Assembly: GCF_037949285.1 (NCBI RefSeq)
Contig: NZ_CP149926.1
Coordinates: forward strand, 434,001-498,000
Direction: 5' to 3'
DNA from: Thioclava sp. GXIMD4216
GTDB taxonomy: Bacteria; Pseudomonadota; Alphaproteobacteria; Rhodobacterales; Rhodobacteraceae
Length of the DNA stretch: 64,000 bases
Shown: in pieces, positions 35,728-45,063 of the stretch
Position numbering within the stretch: the stretch's first letter is position 1
Layout of the letters: each line of letters starts with the position of its first letter
Position numbers and translations under genes: made by a program
Notes under the pieces: model-generated
The model's input: the letters and a program-made list of their open reading frames with translations, nothing else
Told to the model about the DNA's origin: nothing
The model's database searches: none

Positions 35728-37599
35728 TCACGCTGACTTCTGTTTCCGCGACTGGCGCAGTTTCGCCAGAATCAACGCCAACGCAGCTGGTGTCACACCA
35801 TCGACACGCCCCGCCTGTCCAAGAGTGCTAGGTTGTGCCTTGCCGAGTTTGAGCCGGAGTTCGTTCGAAAGACCAGACAGACCCGAATAGTCAAAATCCT
35901 CAGGAATTTTCCAAGCTTCATCGCGCTGCATTGCTGCAATATCTCGCTCCTGACGGATAAGATAATTTGCGTAAAGCGCGTCTTTCGCTAACTGATCGGA
36001 AATTTCGGGACCGATATCCTGAAGTTCAGGGAATACCCGCGCCATATCGTCAAAAGTTATGTCAGGGAAAGACAGGAAGGAAAATGCAGACCGACGCTGT
36101 CCATCTTGATTAACCTTGAACCCATGAGAGATCGCCTCTTTCGGCGTCAGAACACAGGCTTCCATAAGCGCGCGCCCTGCGTCCATCGCTTCTTGTTTTG
36201 CCAGATATGCGGCGGTCCGAACATCGGATACGCAGCCGATTTCCAATGCGAGTGGGGTCAAACGTTGATCGGCGTTATCTGCCCGAAGGGAAAGCCGGAA
36301 CTCCGCTCGCGATGTAAACATGCGGTAAGGTTCCGTTACTCCGCGGGTGATAAGATCATCAACCATCACACCGATATAGCTCTGCGTGCGCGAAAACTGG
36401 ACCTGCTCCCGCCCTAGCGCAGCAGCCGCGGCATTCAGACCGGCAACCAGGCCTTGCGCAGCAGCTTCTTCGTATCCAGTGGTGCCATTAATTTGCCCCG
36501 CCAGATACAATCCGGGTTGCGCGCGCATTTCCAAAGAGGAATTTAAGCTGCGCGGATCGACGTAATCATATTCGATCGCATATCCGGGTTGGAGAATTTC
36601 AACATTCTCAAGCCCTCGCATCGAACGCACATATTCATGTTGAACGTCTTCGGGAAGAGACGTCGAAATACCGTTAGGATATACGGTATCATCATCAAGT
36701 CCCTCTGGCTCCAGAAAGACCTGATGCGATGTCTTATCCGCAAATCGAACAATCTTATCTTCGATTGAAGGGCAATACCGCGGCCCTATCCCTTCAATAT
36801 GTCCCCCATACATTGCTGAACGGGACAGATTTTCGCGAATAATCTGATGCGTCACTTCGTTGGTATGCGTGATCCCGCAAGAGATCTGCCGCACCAGCGG
36901 CTTCTTATTCAGAAAACTGAACATGGCCGGATCATCATCACCGGGCTGACTTTCAAGAATTGACCAATCAATGGTCTTACCGTTCAACCTTGGTGGCGTG
37001 CCTGTTTTAAGGCGCCCCAGAGGGAGATCCAAGGCTTTCAGCCTATCGGCAAGCGGAACGGACGGGCGATCTCCCATGCGTCCACCAGGATAGCTTTTAT
37101 CACCGATGTGGATAACACCGTGCAAAAACGTGCCAGTCGTCAAGACGACCGACTGACATTCTATTTCTGCGCCATCTGCAAGCATCACACCGGCAATGCG
37201 ACCATTTTTAATCACAAGATCAACGGCTTCGCCTTCAACGACCTCAAGATTGGCCTGTTGAGCTGTAAGATCAGCCATCGCCTGACGATAAAGCTTTCGG
37301 TCCGCTTGGGCTCTTGGTCCCTGAACCGCGGGCCCTTTGCGCCGGTTAAGAAGACGGAACTGGATCCCTGCCCTATCGGCTGCAACACCCATAACACCGT
37401 CCATCGCGTCAATCTCGCGAACAAGGTGCCCCTTACCAAGCCCCCCTATCGCCGGATTGCACGACATAACGCCTATCGCCTCACGGCGAAGTGTGACCAA
37501 CGCAGTCTTTGCGCCCATGCGAGCGGCTGCATGGGCTGCTTCGGTTCCGGCATGTCCGCCGCCGACAACAATAACGTCAAAATGTTTCACGTGAAACAC
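35728..37599 (-). CDS. mnmG: tRNA uridine-5-carboxymethylaminomethyl modification enzyme MnmG (GidA)
   Basis: Predicted 623 residues. The FAD-binding motif is [20 protein letters not shown], followed by [20 protein letters not shown], the second FAD signature [18 protein letters not shown], and the C-terminal helical domain that binds MnmE. With MnmE it modifies U34 of several tRNAs. The start is uncertain: GTG at 37599 and GTG at 37590 both lie in or beside a perfect parS site, and AGGAG is better spaced for the second. It begins 2 bases after the mnmE stop. Confidence 0.95.
   Translation of the reverse strand: MFHVKHFDVIVVGGGHAGTEAAHAAARMGAKTALVTLRREAIGVMSCNPAIGGLGKGHLVREIDAMDGVMGVAADRAGIQFRLLNRRKGPAVQGPRAQADRKLYRQAMADLTAQQANLEVVEGEAVDLVIKNGRIAGVMLADGAEIECQSVVLTTGTFLHGVIHIGDKSYPGGRMGDRPSVPLADRLKALDLPLGRLKTGTPPRLNGKTIDWSILESQPGDDDPAMFSFLNKKPLVRQISCGITHTNEVTHQIIRENLSRSAMYGGHIEGIGPRYCPSIEDKIVRFADKTSHQVFLEPEGLDDDTVYPNGISTSLPEDVQHEYVRSMRGLENVEILQPGYAIEYDYVDPRSLNSSLEMRAQPGLYLAGQINGTTGYEEAAAQGLVAGLNAAAAALGREQVQFSRTQSYIGVMVDDLITRGVTEPYRMFTSRAEFRLSLRADNADQRLTPLALEIGCVSDVRTAAYLAKQEAMDAGRALMEACVLTPKEAISHGFKVNQDGQRRSAFSFLSFPDITFDDMARVFPELQDIGPEISDQLAKDALYANYLIRQERDIAAMQRDEAWKIPEDFDYSGLSGLSNELRLKLGKAQPSTLGQAGRVDGVTPAALALILAKLRQSRKQKSA
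37583..37598. promoter_or_regulatory. Perfect parS site at the mnmG start
   Basis: TGTTTCACGTGAAACA matches consensus parS exactly and spans the first codons of mnmG. With the rsmG copy it forms a pair 1.9 kb apart, both within 5.3 kb of the putative origin. Confidence 0.92.
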
Positions 37600-37601
37600 T
37601 C

Positions 37602-38888
37602 CTATTTCCCGATGCAAAAACTCAAGAATATCTCATCCAAGAGATTCTCGACATCCACCCTGCCCAACAGAGATTCCAAAGACCGAGCGGCCTCCCGCAG
37701 ATAAACCGCAGAAAGTTCAGGACGGTCGAAACTGCTCATTACCTCATTTCGCGCCGAATCCAAAGCCCGGTTTGCATTAATGAGTGCATCACGATGTCGT
37801 TCCCGCGTCATGATCCCTGCCCCCTCGGCTTGAGCAAGAAGACGCTGCGTAATCTCGGCAACAAGCTGGTCTATTCCCGCGCCGGTTTTTCCTGACACGC
37901 GAAGCCCTTCCCCGCTTACAATATCGGCTTTTCCATAAGCGATCAGATCTCCCGCATGTGGCTCTAGGAGAGGTAACTCTTCCCCATCCAGCAAGAAAAC
38001 CCGCAGATCGGCGTCTTTGGCTCGACTGATCGCGCGATCTACTCCAATCGCTTCGACAATATCTGTGGTCTCCCGCAATCCGGCGGTATCCAGTAATGTA
38101 ACCGCCAATCCCGCCAGATCCATGCGAACTTCGATCACATCCCTTGTCGTGCCGGCAATCTCGGAAGTAATTGCGGCCTCTCTTCCCGCTAACGCATTGA
38201 GAAGTGTTGATTTTCCAGCATTAGGACGGCCAACAATCGCCACCTCGAAACCATCGCGAATACGCTCGGCTGCGCCAAAACGCCGGATTTCCTCGCTCAA
38301 ACTGCTTTGAACGGCATCAATTTCCGCAAGAACTTCAGGCGTCACATCGACCGGTACATCTTCATCGGCAAAGTCGATGGTCACTTCCAACAGCGCTGCA
38401 GCTCTGACCAACCGCTCTCGCCAGCCGTCCACGACCTTCCCGACAGAGCCAGACAGAACTTTAAGAGCCTGTTTTCTTTGGGATTCTGTTTCCGCCTCGA
38501 TGAGATCAGCCAGACCTTCGACCTGAGAAAGATCCAAGCGCTCATTCTCCATCGCGCGGCGGGTGAATTCGCCCGCTTCCGCCATTCGGAGGTCGGGATT
38601 CGTGCCCAAGGCCCGCAAAACCGCACTCACTGTCGCCACGGCTCCGTGGATATGGAATTCTACGACCTCTTCGCCGGTAAAACTATGCCCCTTGGCAAAG
38701 GGCAGCACCACTGCCTCGTCCAGCGCCTCACCCTCTAGCCGCAACACACGCAGCGCGGTCTGTCGCGCAGGCGGCAATGTCCCGCAAAGACGCGAGGCAG
38801 CTTCCCAGGCTTTCGGCCCGGAAATACGAATAACGGCCACCCCCGCTTTTCCGCGGGCAGTGGCCAGTGCAAAGATCGTATCCATCAT
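37602..38888 (-). CDS. mnmE: tRNA modification GTPase MnmE (TrmE)
   Basis: Predicted 428 residues: N-terminal folate-binding domain ([20 protein letters not shown]), helical domain, an inserted G domain with P-loop [12 protein letters not shown], switch [10 protein letters not shown], and the C-terminal FCIGK tail whose Cys is conserved. The G4 motif reads YGKAD rather than the usual NKxD, which is worth noting. MnmE works as a K+-dependent dimer with MnmG. It is 18 bases after the rho stop, so rho through parB may form one long transcription unit. Confidence 0.95.
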   Translation of the reverse strand: MMDTIFALATARGKAGVAVIRISGPKAWEAASRLCGTLPPARQTALRVLRLEGEALDEAVVLPFAKGHSFTGEEVVEFHIHGAVATVSAVLRALGTNPDLRMAEAGEFTRRAMENERLDLSQVEGLADLIEAETESQRKQALKVLSGSVGKVVDGWRERLVRAAALLEVTIDFADEDVPVDVTPEVLAEIDAVQSSLSEEIRRFGAAERIRDGFEVAIVGRPNAGKSTLLNALAGREAAITSEIAGTTRDVIEVRMDLAGLAVTLLDTAGLRETTDIVEAIGVDRAISRAKDADLRVFLLDGEELPLLEPHAGDLIAYGKADIVSGEGLRVSGKTGAGIDQLVAEITQRLLAQAEGAGIMTRERHRDALINANRALDSARNEVMSSFDRPELSAVYLREAARSLESLLGRVDVENLLDEIFLSFCIGK

Positions 38889-38906
38889 ATCCCTCTCGGG
38901 AACGGA

Positions 38907-40199
38907 TTAACCGTTCATGGAGTCGAAGAATTCCGAATTCGTTTTGGTCTGTTTGAGCTTCGAGATCAGGAACTCGATCGCATCGGTCGTGCCCATCGGG
39001 TTGAGGATGCGGCGCAACAGATAGGTCTTCTGCAGATCCTTCTGTTCAACCAGCAGATCCTCTTTCCGCGTACCGGATTTAAGGATATCCATCGCCGGGA
39101 AGACGCGCTTGTCGGCCACCTTGCGGTCCAGCACGATCTCCGAGTTCCCCGTCCCTTTGAATTCCTCAAAGATGACCTCATCCATGCGCGAACCGGTATC
39201 GATCAGCGCGGTCGCGATGATTGTCAGCGACCCGCCCTCTTCGATGTTCCGTGCCGCCCCGAAGAAGCGTTTAGGGCGTTGAAGCGCGTTGGCATCCACA
39301 CCACCGGTCAGAACCTTGCCCGAGCTCGGCACCACGGTGTTGAACGCGCGCCCCAGACGGGTGATCGAGTCGAGCAGGATCACCACATCGCGCTTGTGTT
39401 CAACCAGACGCTTGGCTTTTTCCATCACCATCTCGGACACGGCCACGTGGCGCGTTGCCGGTTCGTCGAAGGTCGAGGAAACAACCTCCCCCTTCACCGA
39501 ACGCTGCATATCGGTCACCTCTTCCGGACGTTCGTCGATCAGAAGCACGATCAGATAGCACTCGGGGTGATTTTTCTCGATCGAGGTGGCGATATTCTGC
39601 AGCAGAACCGTTTTACCGGTCCGCGGCGGTGCCACGATCAGCGACCGCTGCCCCTTCCCGATCGGAGCAACCAGATCGATGATCCGTGCCGAGCGATCCT
39701 TGATCGTCGGGTCCTCGATCTCCATTTTCAGGCGCTCGTCGGGATAAAGCGGCGTCAGGTTATCAAAAGCAACCTTGTGACGCGCCTTTTCGGGCTCTTC
39801 AAAGTTAATTTTCTCGACTTTGGTCAGCACGAAATAGCGTTCGTTTTCGCCCGGAGAGCGGATGATGCCCTCGACGGTGTCGCCAGTGCGCAACGCATGC
39901 TGGCGGATCATGTCGGGCGAGACATAGATATCGTCCGGACCCGGCAGATAGTTGGCCTCGGTCGAGCGCAGGAAGCCGAAACCGTCCTGCAACACTTCCA
40001 GAACCCCGTCCCCGCCAATGGTGATGTCTTCTTCGGCATGCGCTTTCAGCAGTGCGAACATCATTTCGCCCTTGCGCATGGTCGAGGCGTTCTCGATTTC
40101 CCACTCTTCGGCCATAGCCAGCAATGCCTTGGGGCTTTTCGCCTTCAGGTCAGCCAGATTCAGACGCTCGTCTTCGGGATGCGGACGCTCTTCGGTCAT
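38907..40199 (-). CDS. rho: Transcription termination factor Rho
   Basis: Predicted 430 residues. The N-terminal Rho domain ([19 protein letters not shown]) and the RNA-binding OSB fold ([20 protein letters not shown]) precede the ATPase with P-loop APPRTGKT, Walker [15 protein letters not shown] and the R-loop GKGQRSLIV region. The hexamer translocates on RNA and releases RNA polymerase. Its position beside hemJ and the origin is conserved in many alphaproteobacteria. Confidence 0.97.
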   Translation of the reverse strand: MTEERPHPEDERLNLADLKAKSPKALLAMAEEWEIENASTMRKGEMMFALLKAHAEEDITIGGDGVLEVLQDGFGFLRSTEANYLPGPDDIYVSPDMIRQHALRTGDTVEGIIRSPGENERYFVLTKVEKINFEEPEKARHKVAFDNLTPLYPDERLKMEIEDPTIKDRSARIIDLVAPIGKGQRSLIVAPPRTGKTVLLQNIATSIEKNHPECYLIVLLIDERPEEVTDMQRSVKGEVVSSTFDEPATRHVAVSEMVMEKAKRLVEHKRDVVILLDSITRLGRAFNTVVPSSGKVLTGGVDANALQRPKRFFGAARNIEEGGSLTIIATALIDTGSRMDEVIFEEFKGTGNSEIVLDRKVADKRVFPAMDILKSGTRKEDLLVEQKDLQKTYLLRRILNPMGTTDAIEFLISKLKQTKTNSEFFDSMNG

Positions 40200-40321
40200 G
40201 AATTCCCCTCGCTTTCGGGCCAGCCGAAACGAAATCTCGATGTAATTGGAACGACTCCCGGCCAGGACGGTCGGGGTTTTGTCCTGCGCTAGATCAAAAT
40301 CGCCCGCGAGTCAACGATTGC

Positions 40322-40798
40322 CTAGAATTTCACGATCACGGCGATGACAATCAGAACCATGAAAAGCGTGGGGAGCTCGTTCATCATCCGGTAGGTTTTG
40401 CCGCTACGGGTATTGCGGCCATTCACAAAATCTTTCCGGCGCAATCCAAGCCAGTGATGAAACCACGTCATCCCGATCACCGAAGCCGCTTTGACCCACG
40501 ACCACGCCATCGTCCAGTCAACAACGCCAGGGATCAGAACCAGACACAGACCGAAGCTCCATGCCGAGATCATCGCAGGGTTCATGATCGCTTTCAAAAG
40601 CAGACGCTCCTGATGCTGGAACAGAAGATCCATTTCCGAACCCGCTGTGACACCCTGCTTCTTGAGCCCTTCCACGTGATACACGAAGAGCCGTGGCAAA
40701 TAGAACAGCCCTGCCATCCACGCCAGCACCGACATCACGTGGAAGGCTTTGATCCACGGATAATAGATCGCGAGAAAATCTTGCACGGCTGTCAGCAT
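40322..40798 (-). CDS. hemJ: Protoporphyrinogen IX oxidase HemJ
   Basis: Predicted 158-residue membrane protein with four helices (UPF0093 family). The helix IKAFHVMSVLAWMAGLFYLP contains the conserved His that binds haem b, and LPRLFVYH and the K in LLLKAIMNPAM are also family marks. HemJ oxidises protoporphyrinogen IX in the penultimate haem step of bacteria that lack HemG and HemY oxidases. I start at MLTAVQ, which has GGAG 9 bases upstream. It runs leftward, away from the origin region. Confidence 0.92.
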   Translation of the reverse strand: MLTAVQDFLAIYYPWIKAFHVMSVLAWMAGLFYLPRLFVYHVEGLKKQGVTAGSEMDLLFQHQERLLLKAIMNPAMISAWSFGLCLVLIPGVVDWTMAWSWVKAASVIGMTWFHHWLGLRRKDFVNGRNTRSGKTYRMMNELPTLFMVLIVIAVIVKF

Positions 40799-40830
40799 GG
40801 CTTGGTCTCCGGTGTTAGGCGCCAATCTCT

Positions 40831-40880
40831 CTCTAAAAATAAAAATATAATTAAGAAAGAATAGAAGATGATTATAGGCC
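40831..40880. promoter_or_regulatory. AT-rich candidate DNA-unwinding element
   Basis: Contains TCTAAAAATAAAAATATAAT followed by further A/T-rich sequence, in marked contrast to the GC-rich surroundings. It flanks the first DnaA boxes, as expected of an origin unwinding element. Confidence 0.65.
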
Positions 40881-40915
40881 CTGTGGATACTGTGGATTCA
40901 CCGTTATTCCCTGAT

Positions 40916-40932
40916 TTATCCACAGTGGATAA
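40916..40932. promoter_or_regulatory. Overlapping inverted DnaA boxes
   Basis: TTATCCACAGTGGATAA is a 17-base near-perfect palindrome: a consensus DnaA box (40916-40924) shares its last base with an inverted one-mismatch box (40924-40932). Confidence 0.85.
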
Positions 40933-41025
40933 ACTATTTGCCCACAGAGTCGATAACCTGCACGATTTAACAAGAAAAAATCATGTTTTCAAATGTTTGC
41001 AAAGTTTGCAAAGTCCGATTCGGCT

Positions 41026-41034
41026 TGTGGATAA
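41026..41034 (-). promoter_or_regulatory. DnaA box (perfect)
   Basis: TGTGGATAA on the plus strand, equal to TTATCCACA on the minus strand, inside the candidate origin and just after a GATTC methylation site. Confidence 0.85.
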
Positions 41035-41197
41035 ACTGGTGGGAAAAGTTAACCTATATGAGTCGCTCACAGACTGAGGAAGACTCTTCTCACAGGTGGA
41101 AAAATATCTTCGAAGCTGCGTGAAACCTGCCGATAACTGTGGAGGAAATCGCCTGTCGGGGTTATCCCCTGTTTTATACATACGGTTACCGAGAGGC

Positions 41198-41206
41198 TTA
41201 TCCACA
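41198..41206 (+). promoter_or_regulatory. DnaA box (perfect) overlapping the maf start
   Basis: TTATCCACA whose last base is the A of the maf ATG. DnaA bound here could affect maf expression as well as origin assembly. Confidence 0.8.
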
Positions 41207-41805
41207 TGACTATCCCCATCCTGCTGGCGTCCCAGTCCGAAATTCGGGCCCAATTGCTGCGCAATGCGGGGCTGGAAATCGTGGCAAAACCCGCCCGTAT
41301 CGATGAAGAGATGATCCGTGCCTCGATGCAGGCAGAAGGTGCATCGCCGCGTGATGTCGCTGATTTTCTGGCCGAGATGAAAGCCAAGAAGCTCTCGCGC
41401 AGCGTCGCTGGCGTCATGGTTCTGGGGGCGGATCAGGTGCTTGATCTGGAGGGGCGGATCTTTTCCAAGCCGGACACCCAGGAAGCGGCGATTGAACAGT
41501 TACGCGCTCTTTCGGGCAAGACGCATAAGCTTTTGTCGGCGGCTGTGATCATACGTGATAATGAACCGCTCTGGCGGCATGTCGGCGTTGTGCGCCTGAC
41601 GATGCATGATCTCTCGGAAGGGTTTATCGAGGATTATGTCACGCGTAACTGGGAGTCTATCCGGCAGGCTGTCGGATGCTACAAGCTTGAAGAAGAGGGT
41701 GTGCGCTTGTTTTCCAAGGTGGAAGGCGATTATTTCCACGTATTGGGACTGCCGTTAATGGAGTTTCTGAACTGGTTGCGTGCGCGTGGGGAGCTGACAA
41801 CATGA
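41206..41805 (+). CDS. maf: Maf-family nucleotide pyrophosphatase
   Basis: Predicted 199 residues. The N-terminal [18 protein letters not shown], the [16 protein letters not shown] strand-loop and the [31 protein letters not shown] region are the standard Maf pattern. Maf proteins hydrolyse non-canonical or modified NTPs; exact substrate preference is not readable. It is the first gene on the right side of the origin and overlaps aroE by 4 bases. No clear Shine-Dalgarno is seen because the upstream DNA is a DnaA box. Confidence 0.93.
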   Translation: MTIPILLASQSEIRAQLLRNAGLEIVAKPARIDEEMIRASMQAEGASPRDVADFLAEMKAKKLSRSVAGVMVLGADQVLDLEGRIFSKPDTQEAAIEQLRALSGKTHKLLSAAVIIRDNEPLWRHVGVVRLTMHDLSEGFIEDYVTRNWESIRQAVGCYKLEEEGVRLFSKVEGDYFHVLGLPLMEFLNWLRARGELTT

Positions 41806-42638
41806 GCCATAAGAAAATTCCGCTGGCCGGTGTGATCGGTCATCCCGTGTCGCATTCACGTTCTCCGGCATTGCACGGGTTCTGGCTGCGCAGCTATGGC
41901 TTGTCAGGTTATTATGTGCCGATGGATGTCGCGCCTGCGGATCTGGAAGCGGTTTTGCGCGGCTTGCATAAGGCCGGATTTGTGGGGGTGAATATTACCA
42001 TTCCCCACAAGGAGGCAGCTCTGGCGCTGGCAGATGAGGTCAGCGACCGTGCTAAGCTGATCGGGTCTGCCAATACGCTGGTTCTGGCGGAAGATGGCAG
42101 TATTTTTGCCGATAATACGGATGGTTATGGTTTTATCGCGAATTTACGGCAAAGCGCTCCCGATTGGGAACCATCGGCGGGTCCTGCCGCTGTTCTAGGG
42201 GCTGGTGGGGCTGCGCGGGCCATTATTGTTTCCCTGTTGGAAGCTGGTGTGCCTGAAATCCGGCTGTGCAACCGCACCAAGGCCCGTGCCGAGGCGCTGG
42301 CCGAAAGCTTCGGTCCGAAGGTCAGGGTGTATGACTGGGAGGAGGCCGCAGCCATTTTTGACGGGGTGGCAACAGCGGTTAATACCACGTCTTTGGGAAT
42401 GGAGGGCCAACCGCCATTCGACATCTCGCTGGATCTGTTACCGGAAACCGCATTGGCAACAGATATCGTCTATATTCCGCTGCTTACGGCTTTCCTGCAA
42501 AAGGCACAGGCGCAGGGATGCCGGATTGTGGACGGGCTGGGCATGCTGTTGCATCAGGGACGTCCGGGGTTTGAGCGCTGGTTCGGTCAAAGTCCCGAGG
42601 TAACCGAGGCCCTGCGCATCGAGGTTCTGGGTCAATGA
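41802..42638 (+). CDS. aroE: Shikimate dehydrogenase
   Basis: Predicted 278 residues. Shikimate-binding residues lie in [17 protein letters not shown] and [11 protein letters not shown] (catalytic Lys), NADP binding in [19 protein letters not shown] with the following [10 protein letters not shown], and the C-terminal [16 protein letters not shown]. It reduces 3-dehydroshikimate on the path to chorismate. The ATG overlaps the maf stop and the TGA overlaps the coaE ATG. Confidence 0.97.
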   Translation: MSHKKIPLAGVIGHPVSHSRSPALHGFWLRSYGLSGYYVPMDVAPADLEAVLRGLHKAGFVGVNITIPHKEAALALADEVSDRAKLIGSANTLVLAEDGSIFADNTDGYGFIANLRQSAPDWEPSAGPAAVLGAGGAARAIIVSLLEAGVPEIRLCNRTKARAEALAESFGPKVRVYDWEEAAAIFDGVATAVNTTSLGMEGQPPFDISLDLLPETALATDIVYIPLLTAFLQKAQAQGCRIVDGLGMLLHQGRPGFERWFGQSPEVTEALRIEVLGQ

Positions 42639-43234
42639 CCCGTCCTTTCATATTGGGCCTGACCGGCTCTATCGGAATGGGGAAATCGACCACGGCAGCT
42701 CTTTTTGCGGCTGCGTCCATTCCGGTTTGGGATGCGGATGCGGTCGTGCGTCAGCTTTATGATCTGGGCGGCGCTGCCGTTGCCCCGATCGCGGCGCAGT
42801 TTCCGAATGCCGTCAAGGATGGGAAGGTTGACCGCAAGGCATTGAAGGCGCTGTTGAAAGACACACCCGAGGCGATGGTCCAGCTGGAGGCGATCGTGCA
42901 TCCGTTGACCGCGCAATCTCGGACGGAGTTCGTGGCATCCCATTTGCAGGAGCCGCTGATTGTTCTGGATATTCCGCTTTTGTTTGAAACCGGCGCCGAT
43001 AAAGTCTGTGATGCCGTTCTGGTGGTCAGTGCCCCTGCCGAGATCCAGAAACAGCGCGTGCTTTCACGTGGAACAATGAGCGAAGCGGAGTTCGAGCTTA
43101 TTCTGTCCAAGCAGATGCCGGATGCGGAAAAACGTGCGCGCGCGGACTATGTCATCGAAACGCTTGATGTTGAAACTGCGGCTCGGGATGTGCGACGTCT
43201 GATTGACCAGATCATGGAGAAGCCTCATGCGTGA
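42635..43234 (+). CDS. coaE: Dephospho-CoA kinase
   Basis: Predicted 199 residues. The P-loop is [17 protein letters not shown], the substrate loop [12 protein letters not shown] follows, and the lid region has [22 protein letters not shown]. It phosphorylates the 3'-OH of dephospho-CoA, the last step of CoA synthesis. Start and stop both overlap neighbours (aroE 4 bases, dnaQ 8 bases). Confidence 0.97.
   Translation: MTRPFILGLTGSIGMGKSTTAALFAAASIPVWDADAVVRQLYDLGGAAVAPIAAQFPNAVKDGKVDRKALKALLKDTPEAMVQLEAIVHPLTAQSRTEFVASHLQEPLIVLDIPLLFETGADKVCDAVLVVSAPAEIQKQRVLSRGTMSEAEFELILSKQMPDAEKRARADYVIETLDVETAARDVRRLIDQIMEKPHA
43060..43075. promoter_or_regulatory. Weak parS-like site (13/16) inside coaE
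   Basis: GCTTTCACGTGGAACA keeps the central TTTCACGTG but differs at three positions. It is the only candidate on the right side of the origin and may be chance. Confidence 0.25.
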
Positions 43235-43913
43235 GATTGTTCTTGATACCGAGACCACCGGATTTGAACCGAACGAGGGCCACCGTATCGTTGAAATCGG
43301 TGCGGTCGAGCTGTTCAACCATATGCCGACCGGCAATCACTACCACCAGTATATCAACCCCGAGCGGGACATGCCGACAGAGGCGTTCCAGGTGCATGGT
43401 TTGGGGAATGAGTTTCTGGCTGATAAACCGAAATTCATTGAAATCGCACAGGATTTTCTGGATTTTATCGGACCGGATTCCAAGCTGGTGATCCATAACG
43501 CCAAATTCGATATGCGGTTTCTCAATGCCGAACTTGGCTGGGTGAAAAAGCCGTTGATCGCTGATGACCGCGCGGTCGATACGCTGACAATGGCGCGGCG
43601 GATGTTTCCCGGGTCTCCGGCCACGCTTGATGCGCTATGTCGGCGGTTTTCTATCGATAACTCCTCGCGGACGCTGCACGGGGCCCTTCTGGACAGTGAA
43701 ATTCTGGCCGAAGTCTATCTGGAACTTATTGGCGGGCGTCAGCCGGGCTTTGGTCTTAATCTTGATCAGCATGCCCAAAATGCTGGCCCTTCCGAGATCT
43801 GGCGCCCTGCACCACGTCCTCAGGCCCTGCCCTCCCGCGTGACCGAAATCGAGGCGGCGGCCCATGCCGCTTATGTCGAGAAGCTGGGAGAAAACGCAAT
43901 CTGGAAACGCTGA
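43227..43913 (+). CDS. dnaQ: DNA polymerase III subunit epsilon (proofreading exonuclease)
   Basis: Predicted 228 residues. DnaQ exonuclease motifs are I ([12 protein letters not shown]7 and E9), II ([11 protein letters not shown]) and III ([17 protein letters not shown]). It removes misinserted bases during replication. The C-terminal tail binds the polymerase alpha subunit. The ATG lies inside the coaE end with GGAGAAGC upstream. Confidence 0.96.
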   Translation: MREIVLDTETTGFEPNEGHRIVEIGAVELFNHMPTGNHYHQYINPERDMPTEAFQVHGLGNEFLADKPKFIEIAQDFLDFIGPDSKLVIHNAKFDMRFLNAELGWVKKPLIADDRAVDTLTMARRMFPGSPATLDALCRRFSIDNSSRTLHGALLDSEILAEVYLELIGGRQPGFGLNLDQHAQNAGPSEIWRPAPRPQALPSRVTEIEAAAHAAYVEKLGENAIWKR

Positions 43914-44010
43914 CTAATTGGTAAAACATAGTCTGAAATCCATTTTTCCATTCTATTGTTGGGGGAAATCGCGTAAAGGGCGGCTCAAGTGAAGGGGCTG
44001 GGAGGAAACC

Positions 44011-45063
44011 ATGCTTGATTTTACCGCCATGCGCGCGACGCTCGCCGAAGTCTATGACCTGACACCTTCGGTCGAACTGGCCAGTTCTATGGCCGATATC
44101 CATGCGAAGATGGATCGGGTTATTCCGTTTCCGGACTTTGTCCGTTACGCCCCTTATATTGCGGCTATCAATAAGCTGAAGGCCGAAAAAAACGCGGTTA
44201 TTCTGGCACATAACTATATGACGCCGGAAATCTATCATGGCGTGGCAGATGTTGTTGGGGATAGCCTGCAACTTGCCATCGAAGCGACCAAGGTCGAGGC
44301 GGATATTATCGTGCAATGCGGTGTGCATTTCATGGCCGAGACGTCGAAAATCCTCAATCCGGCGAAAACGGTGCTGATCCCTGATGTCGAGGCAGGCTGT
44401 TCGCTGGCCGAAAGCATCACTGCCGAAGGGATTGCCCAGATGCGCGCCAGATATCCGGGCGCGCCGGTTGTGTCTTATGTGAATACCACCGCCGAGGTGA
44501 AAGCGGCATCCGATATATGCTGCACGTCCTCGAACGCGGCCCAGATTGTGGCGGCCTTGCCCGAAGAGACGATCATCATGACGCCGGACCAGTATCTGGC
44601 GCAGAACGTTGCCAATATGGTGCCGCAGAAAAAGATCGTCTGGTGGGAGGGCTCCTGTATCGTGCACGAGCAATATACGCCAGAAGATATCAATGATTTC
44701 CGTGCGATGAACCCGGGCACCATGATCATTGCGCATCCCGAATGCCCACCCGATGTGGTGGATGCCTGCGATTATTCCGGTTCGACCAGCGGGATCATCG
44801 ACTATGTCACCACCAATAAACCTGCCAAGGCGATGCTGGTGACGGAATGCTCTATGGCATCCAATATATCAGACGCTTTGCCCGAGATCGAATTTACCGG
44901 TCCGTGCAATATGTGCCCCTATATGAAGAAGATCACGCTCGAAAAGATCCTTTGGGCGCTGCATACCGGCTCCGAAGCGGTCGAAGTCGATCCCGAGGTG
45001 GCCGGTAAGGCGCGGGTCGCTGTTGAGCGGATGATCGAGCTTTCGAAGGCGGTCGCCAAGTGA
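44011..45063 (+). CDS. nadA: Quinolinate synthase
   Basis: Predicted 350 residues. NadA condenses iminoaspartate with dihydroxyacetone phosphate into quinolinate using a [4Fe-4S] cluster. Candidate cluster cysteines are in VQCGVHFMAE, in VEAGCSLAES and in FTGPCNMCPYMK; VILAHNYMTPEIY is the triose-binding N-terminal motif. The stop overlaps nadB (GTGA). The third gene of the pathway, nadC, is not next to it. Confidence 0.96.
   Translation: MLDFTAMRATLAEVYDLTPSVELASSMADIHAKMDRVIPFPDFVRYAPYIAAINKLKAEKNAVILAHNYMTPEIYHGVADVVGDSLQLAIEATKVEADIIVQCGVHFMAETSKILNPAKTVLIPDVEAGCSLAESITAEGIAQMRARYPGAPVVSYVNTTAEVKAASDICCTSSNAAQIVAALPEETIIMTPDQYLAQNVANMVPQKKIVWWEGSCIVHEQYTPEDINDFRAMNPGTMIIAHPECPPDVVDACDYSGSTSGIIDYVTTNKPAKAMLVTECSMASNISDALPEIEFTGPCNMCPYMKKITLEKILWALHTGSEAVEVDPEVAGKARVAVERMIELSKAVAK

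Larger units (their letters stand above)
40799..41205. other. Putative chromosomal replication origin (oriC)
   Basis: Intergenic stretch between leftward hemJ and rightward maf. It contains an AT-rich segment (40831-40880), exact DnaA boxes TTATCCACA at 40916-40924 (+), 41026-41034 (-) and 41198-41206 (+), one-mismatch boxes at 40882-40890 and 40924-40932, weaker ones at 40891-40899 and 41162-41170, five GANTC sites (40895, 40947, 41017, 41060, 41082) and a tandem 9-mer GTTTGCAAA (40995-41012). Gene directions reverse here on both sides, and the neighbours (rho/hemJ/gid/par on one side, maf-aroE-coaE-dnaQ on the other) are those known to border alphaproteobacterial origins. The call is an inference from these combined signs. 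Confidence 0.88.

Noticed and set aside
40667..40682. Further parS-like sequence inside hemJ (CCTTCCACGTGATACA)
   Set aside because: Only 12 of 16 bases match, no better than scattered CACGTG hits expected by chance.
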